Source: a bacterium (GTDB lineage: Bacteria > Bacillota_A > Clostridia > Lachnospirales > Lachnospiraceae). From it: a stretch of 64,000 nt of DNA. Under the pieces are notes generated by a model, which saw only the letters and a list, made by a program, of their open reading frames with translations, ran no database searches and had not been told where the DNA came from. Position 1 is the first letter of the stretch. Each line of letters starts with the position of its first letter. Positions 59,238-64,000 of this stretch are shown piece after piece. The stretch lies in the NCBI GenBank assembly GCA_004562915.1, contig SFQZ01000002.1, positions 30,410 to 94,409 of the forward strand, in the 5' to 3' direction. The translations under genes were made by a program, and so were the position numbers.

Positions 59238-60893
59238 ATGGAAAATTTTAAAATGAAACTTGTGTCATCTATGGAAAAAATTTTTCCAGCCAAAGAACCA
59301 TCCGGGGATGGTGCGTCAGAAAAAATGACGGGTCTGAAAGGAGAAACGGTATCTTTCCAGCTCGGATATTACTGGTGCGGAGAGAGAAAACAGAGGGGCA
59401 GCGTAAAAGTAAATGCTCCCGAAGATATTCAGGTGCGAGTGAGAACCGTAGATCTGGTACCCTGCGCTTATCCTTGTCATATGACAAGAGATGAAGGATA
59501 TCTGGTAACAGAACCAGGATTGTATCCGGACCTTCTGTCTGATATTTCAAAGTTTGGATTTCCGCTGGTATCCGGTCAGTGGAGAAGTCTTTGGGTGGAT
59601 CTGGAGACAACGGACGGGACTAAAGCCGGTGAGTATCCGGTAGAAATCATTCTTGAGAATATGGAGGACAATCAGGTACTGGGAACCGTGAATGTTTCTC
59701 TTGAAGTGATCAATGCAGTCCTTCCCAAGCTGGATATTCCTCATACGGAATGGTTTCACAGTGATTGTCTTGCAAATTATTATGATGTGGAAGTATTCAG
59801 CGAGGAGCACTGGAGCATACTGGAAAAATTCATTGCCCATGCGGTAAAGCGTGGCTGTAACATGATTTTGACACCGATTTTTACTCCACCGCTTGATACG
59901 GCAGTAGGCGGCGAACGTCGTACGGTTCAGTTGGTGGACATTACGGTTACAGGAAGCGGTTATGAATTTTCTTATGAAAAGTTTGAACGTTGGGTGGCTA
60001 TGTGCCGGCGTGCGGGAATGAAATTCTTTGAAATTTCTCATCTGTTCAGTCAATGGGGTGCCAAAGCTACTCCGAAGATTGTGGGCACCATTGATGGAAA
60101 AGAACAGAAGATTTTCGGATGGCAGACCAAGGCTGACAGTAAAGAATATACAGAATTTCTGCATGTATTTCTGGATTCCTTTACAGCAGAACTGAAGAAG
60201 CTGGATATCGAAAAACAGTGCTTCTTCCATATCTCCGATGAACCTTCTCAGGAACAGTTGGAATCATACAGAACAGCAAAAGATCTGGTGAAGGATCAGC
60301 TGAAAGATTATCGGATGATTGATGCACTTTCTGATCATAAATTCTTTGAAAGCGGTGTTATTGAGGAACCGGTTTGTGCCAATGACCACATTGAACCGTT
60401 TCTCGAGGATCGTCCGGAGAGACTGTGGACATATTATTGTACCGGACAGTGGGGAGATGTTTCTAACCGTTTTATTGCTCTGCCGGGCTTCCGCACCAGA
60501 ATCCTGGGTGCACAGTTGTATAAATTCCGAATTGATGGTTTCCTGCACTGGGGATACAATTTCTATAATTCAGAGTTTTCTTTGTATCCAATTGATCCTT
60601 ATAAGTGTACAGATTCAGACGGAGCTTTCCCGTCCGGTGATCCTTTCCTGGTATATCCGGGCAAAAATGGACAGCCGGAGGATTCTATTCGGATTATGCT
60701 GATGGATGAAACTATGGCGGATCTGAGAGCTATGAAATATCTGGAAACACTGACAGACAGAGAGACCGTTATGGAATGCCTGGGAGAGAAAGAATATGGA
60801 GAGCTTACATTCAAGAAGTATCCTCAGAGTGCATCCTATGTTTCAACAGTAAGAGAAAAAGTGAATAAAGCAATAAAAACAGCACTTTTATAA
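59238..60893 (+). CDS. DUF4091 glycoside hydrolase (GH123-like)
   Basis: 551 residues. N-terminal beta-sandwich region (~1-160), then a TIM-barrel-like DUF4091 domain. The key HISDEPS motif (His331, Asp334, Glu335) matches the Asp-Glu pair of GH123 N-acetyl-beta-galactosaminidases; other family cues are DIPHTEWFHSDCLANYY (~165), RAGMKFFEISHLFSQWG (~255) and FLHWGYNFYNSEFSLYPIDPY (~430). No signal peptide, so it probably acts on imported oligosaccharides. Exact linkage is unknown. Confidence 0.85.
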   Translation: MENFKMKLVSSMEKIFPAKEPSGDGASEKMTGLKGETVSFQLGYYWCGERKQRGSVKVNAPEDIQVRVRTVDLVPCAYPCHMTRDEGYLVTEPGLYPDLLSDISKFGFPLVSGQWRSLWVDLETTDGTKAGEYPVEIILENMEDNQVLGTVNVSLEVINAVLPKLDIPHTEWFHSDCLANYYDVEVFSEEHWSILEKFIAHAVKRGCNMILTPIFTPPLDTAVGGERRTVQLVDITVTGSGYEFSYEKFERWVAMCRRAGMKFFEISHLFSQWGAKATPKIVGTIDGKEQKIFGWQTKADSKEYTEFLHVFLDSFTAELKKLDIEKQCFFHISDEPSQEQLESYRTAKDLVKDQLKDYRMIDALSDHKFFESGVIEEPVCANDHIEPFLEDRPERLWTYYCTGQWGDVSNRFIALPGFRTRILGAQLYKFRIDGFLHWGYNFYNSEFSLYPIDPYKCTDSDGAFPSGDPFLVYPGKNGQPEDSIRIMLMDETMADLRAMKYLETLTDRETVMECLGEKEYGELTFKKYPQSASYVSTVREKVNKAIKTALL

Positions 60894-60897
60894 AACA

Positions 60898-60935
60898 CAT
60901 CCCGGAGAATTCTTGATCTCCGGGATGCTTTTTTT
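60898..60935 (+). terminator. terminator after the DUF4091 gene
   Basis: CATCCCGGAGA (60898-60908) / TCTCCGGGATG (60917-60927), then CTTTTTTT. Confidence 0.92.
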
Positions 60936-60993
60936 ATATCATAGGAAAGCTGCTAAAGCAGCAGCCCATCGGCGCTCAAAGTGTGAAAGTCTC

Positions 60994-61998
60994 TCATGAG
61001 CGAGGGGTGTGGGGAGTTGAAGTGGGTCTGCGCACTTTGTTATGACTGGATTCAGAAGAAATAGACACATCGCTTTGTTCATCCTGCATGGATTCTTTTG
61101 TGAAATTCTGTATAGATGTCAGATATTCGGAAGGTGACATTCGTGTGTATTTTTTAAACTGCAGAGAAAAATACTGATAAGAAGAGTAATCCAGTACATT
61201 TGCAATTTCTGTGAAATTATATTTGCTTTCCCGGATCAAATGTTTTGCCACTTCAATTTTTAGACGGCAGAAGTATTCGATCACTCCACAACCTTTCTCC
61301 TTATGAAACAGTTTCTGCAGCTGAGAACGTCCAATCATATTTGCCTTGCAGATCTCCGCAACGGTAAGATGCGTGTAAACATTCTGATGCAGATAGCGGA
61401 CAATCTGATTGAGAAGTTCTGCATTAGTTCGACGGATCATCGGGTGTTCCGATTCCTCTTCACGGGAAGGAGGTGGCGGCGTGTTGGTGGCCGTATATCT
61501 CCGGTAAATGCTCAATAGAAGAAATTCCAGGGAGAGCTGAATAATATGTTCACTTCCAAAGTCCGTATGTTCTTTGCGCTCTAATTTGCAGATGTAAGGA
61601 TTGTTGAGCGGTGTGACAAAGGTTTTTCTGGTCTCGGTAAGGATCTGTCCCAAATAGAAACGTTCTGTAGCATTGATCGTAATCTGTCGGTTCTCAAAAA
61701 ACTTCATACAGGGCGTATCACAGCGGAAAGAAATAACGATGAGATTTGGTGTGGAAATACCGTCTGCTCTCAATGCATGGAACTCATTCGGTTTATGGAA
61801 AAGCATCTCGCCTTTATTCAGGCGAAGTGTTCGGGTATCTGCGGTAACCTCGATACTTCCGTTATCCACACATACCAGTTCCCAGAAATCGTGAGTTTCC
61901 CCTTCGTAACTGTAATCTTTCATATACTCGAAATAATGAATAGAGAAAATTTCATCTATAACAAATTCTCGATGCAGTGTAATACTTTCATATGTCAT
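60994..61998 (-). CDS. AraC-family regulator with N-terminal cupin sensor
   Basis: 334 residues. N-terminal AraC-type cupin (FSIHYFEYMKDYSYEGETHDFWELVCVDNG, LNKGEMLFHKPNEFHALRADG), C-terminal double HTH (TVAEICKANMIGRSQLQKLFHKEKGCGVIEYFC; YNFTEIANVLDYSSYQYFSLQFKKYTRMSPSEYL). The last ~25 residues are low-complexity and probably not conserved. Convergent with the DUF4091 transporter locus, which it likely controls in response to a sugar. AGGTTACC upstream is a weak ribosome site. Confidence 0.9.
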   Translation of the reverse strand: MTYESITLHREFVIDEIFSIHYFEYMKDYSYEGETHDFWELVCVDNGSIEVTADTRTLRLNKGEMLFHKPNEFHALRADGISTPNLIVISFRCDTPCMKFFENRQITINATERFYLGQILTETRKTFVTPLNNPYICKLERKEHTDFGSEHIIQLSLEFLLLSIYRRYTATNTPPPPSREEESEHPMIRRTNAELLNQIVRYLHQNVYTHLTVAEICKANMIGRSQLQKLFHKEKGCGVIEYFCRLKIEVAKHLIRESKYNFTEIANVLDYSSYQYFSLQFKKYTRMSPSEYLTSIQNFTKESMQDEQSDVSISSESSHNKVRRPTSTPHTPRS

Positions 61999-62016
61999 GG
62001 TAACCTCCCGAAAGAT

Positions 62017-62045
62017 GGGGCAGACATTGGAACTGTCCCCTGTCC
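62017..62045. repeat. degenerate GGACAG palindrome
   Basis: GGGGCAG, a 9-nt spacer, then CTGTCCCCTGTCC; the right half matches the inner half of the intact elements, the left half has lost a base. It lies in the araC-xre intergenic region. Confidence 0.6.
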
Positions 62046-62147
62046 GCTAATCAGATATCAGGTACTTCTGTGGATATTTTAACACAATCGGGGAAATGAT
62101 ATCAATATTCTTTTGCGTCCGTATTGTTTGTGATGTCAAAGAAGGTA

Positions 62148-62176
62148 TTGGATATGTTTTTTTTACGTGTTAGAAT
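62148..62176 (+). promoter_or_regulatory. promoter of the XRE-cupin regulator
   Basis: -35 TTGGAT (62148-62153), 17-bp spacer, -10 TAGAAT (62171-62176). Confidence 0.6.
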
Positions 62177-62211
62177 GGGGTTATATACAGAATCAGGAAG
62201 GGTTTGTCAAA

Positions 62212-62763
62212 ATGGATTATTTATCGCACAATATAGCAGTTAATTTGAAAAGAATTCGAAAAGCAAAAGGAATGAGCTTGGATGTAGTAGCAGAGCAAAC
62301 AGGGGTAAGCAAAAGTATGCTGGCAACCATTGAAAAGGGGGACGCAAATCCATCCATCGGTGTGTTAGGAAAAATTATGAGCGGAATGCGTATTGATTTG
62401 CAGGATCTTACGCAGGCTCCCCAGAAAAGTGTCTATCTGGTAGATGTTGAAAAGCTGGAACCGACAAAGAATGTAAAAGAGCAGTATCGGGTATGGACAT
62501 GTTTTCCGATTGCAGATAATCGTTCTGTTGAAATATATCGGATTGATATTGAACCGGGCGGAGTGTATGAAAGTGGTTCCCATGGGGAGCGGACGAAAGA
62601 ATATATTACTATGATTAAAGGGAGACTGTCTATAAAATTGGAAGACGAAGTTTATATAGTTGAGAAGGAACAGTTTTTCCGGTTTGAGTCGGATCAGCCA
62701 CATGTGTATCTGAATGAGGGAACGGAGAAAATCAGTTTCATTTCCTTTTTTGTTGTTTACTGA
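62212..62763 (+). CDS. XRE-family regulator with C-terminal cupin
   Basis: 183 residues: HTH (NLKRIRKAKGMSLDVVAEQTGVSKSMLATIEKGDANPSIGVLGKI, ~10-60) and a cupin domain (IDIEPGGVYESGSHGERTKEYITMIKGRLSIKLEDEVYIVEKEQFFRF split over ~105-165). Typical of PuuR/SutR-like repressors that sense small metabolites. ATG 62212 fits AGGAAGG spacing; an earlier in-frame start at 62167 lacks support. Confidence 0.9.
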   Translation: MDYLSHNIAVNLKRIRKAKGMSLDVVAEQTGVSKSMLATIEKGDANPSIGVLGKIMSGMRIDLQDLTQAPQKSVYLVDVEKLEPTKNVKEQYRVWTCFPIADNRSVEIYRIDIEPGGVYESGSHGERTKEYITMIKGRLSIKLEDEVYIVEKEQFFRFESDQPHVYLNEGTEKISFISFFVVY

Positions 62764-62863
62764 AGGAAGTGGATAATTATCTAAAATGTCTTCAGCTCCT
62801 AATTTGAAAATACTCCGGCACATAACCACTATGTAGTTGTGTGTCGGGACAGTTAAGTCAGTT

Positions 62864-63611
62864 TTAGGAAGATTGCTGATGCAGTTGTTCTTTCAAACGG
62901 CGTAATTCTTCTTCAAGAGGATCGGCCCTTTGGCGTTCACGTTCGGTATTAACTTGTTCTTCCAGACGTCCCTGCTGTAAACCTTGTTGTAGACCCTGTT
63001 GACTTAACATTTCTTCACGCTCAGATATTTTCATATATTCTAATGACACCCCCTTATCTTGTTTTACAGTATCAATCATTTTCTGTATGTTCTGAAGATT
63101 ATCATTTTTTGCGTTTTCCTCTGTGGTATGTTCCATATAGTGGAGGAGTTGTCTCAGTTCTTCTGGTGGAGTTCCTTTTGTACCTTTGGTATAGAGAAAA
63201 ATGGTGCATGCCCCGTCATCATATGGCATGGAAGGAACCTCTTCACATTTGTTTCGGATCGTGTAGATCATGCGATCCGGATTAAATGGGTCATATGGAG
63301 TAATCAAAATGACCATTACCTTTTTTCAACATTTGGTAGCTTTCGCCTGATTTCAGGCAGTGTGCATCGATCTTAGCATGATAAAAGCGGACACGCTTCG
63401 GTAGTATATTTGCATCATTTATGTTTTTATCCGGCTCGATGTCGTATACTTTTATGTCGTTTTCAGAATTGCCTGTACAGGTTTCTTCCATATAAACATC
63501 CAGCCGTGCACCATGTTTATCCGTATCGGAACCAGGATAATTCACCACAGAGTTGAACAGAAAATCATCCAATAGATTTAAATCTTCTAGTTTTCGTTTT
63601 GTCATAGACAT
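62864..63611 (-). pseudogene. Rpn/PD-(D/E)XK family protein, deleted and frameshifted
   Basis: Starts KLEDLNLLDDFLFNSVVNYPG, then jumps to SDTDKHGARLDVYMEE: about 35 residues normally between these are missing. It continues to SGESYQMLKK and loses frame at an A6 run near 63322-63327; the other frame resumes VMVILITPYDPFNPDRMIYTIRNKCEE...LFLYTKGTKG and ends with the EQGxxQG-type repeat (QQGLQQGLQQGRLEEQ). These proteins (Rpn/transposase_31) are recombination-promoting nucleases. Catalytic D-ExK pieces (ARLDVY, YDIEPDK) remain, but two lesions make it a remnant. Confidence 0.82.
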
Positions 63612-63750
63612 TTCTCCTTTCATGAGAGACGGAAAGAAGAAACGTATGTACTAGAACTTGCCGTTTCACTGTTTCCCGCCATATAATAGTTAGTTTCATA
63701 AGGGGAATCAGTAACCGAACGGTTTAGAACTTTCCCAGATATGCAATTTC

Positions 63751-63779
63751 ATTATAACAGTTTGCATGTCGGGTGTCAA
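63751..63779 (-). promoter_or_regulatory. promoter of the Rpn-type gene
   Basis: Minus strand TTGACA (63774-63779), 17-bp spacer, TATAAT (63751-63756): full consensus, giving a ~140-nt leader. Confidence 0.85.
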
Positions 63780-63945
63780 CAGATGGTGAAAATATACATA
63801 AAAATTAATATTTTTATATCGATGGTCAGGGAAATGATTACTCAAAATGTTCAATATAATGGAAAAAGATAAAAAATAAACATAAAAAACACGATAAACA
63901 GGATGTCAAGCATTTTTGAAAATGTCCCAAAATAAGTGAAACATT

Positions 63946-63970
63946 AGCCCCGTCAATTCGGGGCTGTTTT
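63946..63970 (+). terminator. intrinsic terminator near window end
   Basis: AGCCCCG-TCAATT-CGGGGCT followed by GTTTT; the transcript it ends is not identified. Confidence 0.65.
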
Positions 63971-64000
63971 ACTTTGGGAATCCTACTCGGTGATGATTAA

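Larger units (their letters stand above)
63624..64000 (+). other. gene-free AT-rich end of window
   Basis: No supportable gene. It holds the promoter of the Rpn-type gene (minus strand) and an intrinsic terminator at 63946-63970; the rest is AT-rich. Confidence 0.5.

Noticed and set aside
62815..62870. Hairpin CCGGCACATAAC / GTTGTGTGTCGG between the XRE gene and the Rpn remnant, considered as a terminator
   Set aside because: Pairing is imperfect and no T-run follows on either strand.

Overview
The window reads as a chromosomal segment of a strictly anaerobic, low-to-mid GC Gram-positive bacterium, most likely a gut member of the Lachnospiraceae (Clostridia). Support: strong GGAGG ribosome sites, clostridial operon types (Pxp/AccBC, Hcp with a ferredoxin, thiSFGHE, ECF-type QueT), an anaerobic sulfatase-maturating enzyme, YesMN two-component genes and Gram-positive lipoprotein transporters. 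No genus is claimed. No tRNA, rRNA or CRISPR array was seen.

Layout. 1-3.1 kb: end of a 5-oxoprolinase operon (pxpC fragment, accB, accC, pxpA). 3.1-6.1 kb: nitrosative-stress locus, with a broken Crp/Fnr regulator divergent from a ferredoxin gene and hcp. 6.1-9.9 kb: thiazole-branch thiamine operon (thiS-F-G-H-E, minus strand) behind a candidate HMP-PP (thiS-motif) riboswitch. 10.0-11.3 kb: lone AAA_14/DUF4143 ATPase. 11.4-13.3 kb: queT-queF-queC behind a preQ1-I riboswitch. 13.3-20.4 kb: cobalamin riboswitch, a 1040-residue secreted multidomain protein and a BtuFCD-type ABC importer. 20.5-25.8 kb: nucleoside salvage operon (pdp, punA, cdd, add) running into an 8-oxoguanine glycosylase and a phosphoesterase. 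26.3-30.5 kb: accessory patch with a serine recombinase broken by an amber codon, an inverted-repeat segment and a peptide-modification (RiPP-like) cluster. 30.6-32.7 kb: endonuclease III and an M20 peptidase flanked by a two-copy structured repeat. 32.8-38.7 kb: urease operon (ureABC, ureI, a frameshifted ureE, ureFGD) with a promoter-proximal terminator. 38.8-42.3 kb: OLD-type nuclease, a small hydrolase and apbE. 42.5-51.7 kb: sulfatase locus (anSME, YesMN pair, ABC sugar importer, sulfatase). 51.8-55.0 kb: HsdM-like and HsdS-like genes without HsdR. 55.1-62.0 kb: HAD phosphatase, a second ABC sugar importer, a DUF4091 glycosidase and an AraC regulator. 62.2-64 kb: XRE-cupin regulator and a decayed Rpn-type gene.

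Themes. Three riboswitch candidates control cofactor genes (thiamine, queuosine, corrinoid). A dispersed palindrome with arms GGACAGGGG/CCCCTGTCC occurs at five or six places, overlapping stop codons of convergent genes and once lying in frame inside apbE. Four genes look damaged by small lesions: the Crp/Fnr regulator, the serine recombinase, ureE and the Rpn-type gene; the RiPP-like precursor may be a fifth. The least described parts are the corrinoid-regulated 1040-residue surface protein, whose C-terminus resembles half of the neighbouring substrate-binding protein, the RRE/radical SAM/HPr-kinase-like/S26-peptidase cluster, and the HsdR-less HsdMS pair whose S subunit carries an extra domain. 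Gene calls rest on motif and family recognition by eye; no database search was run.
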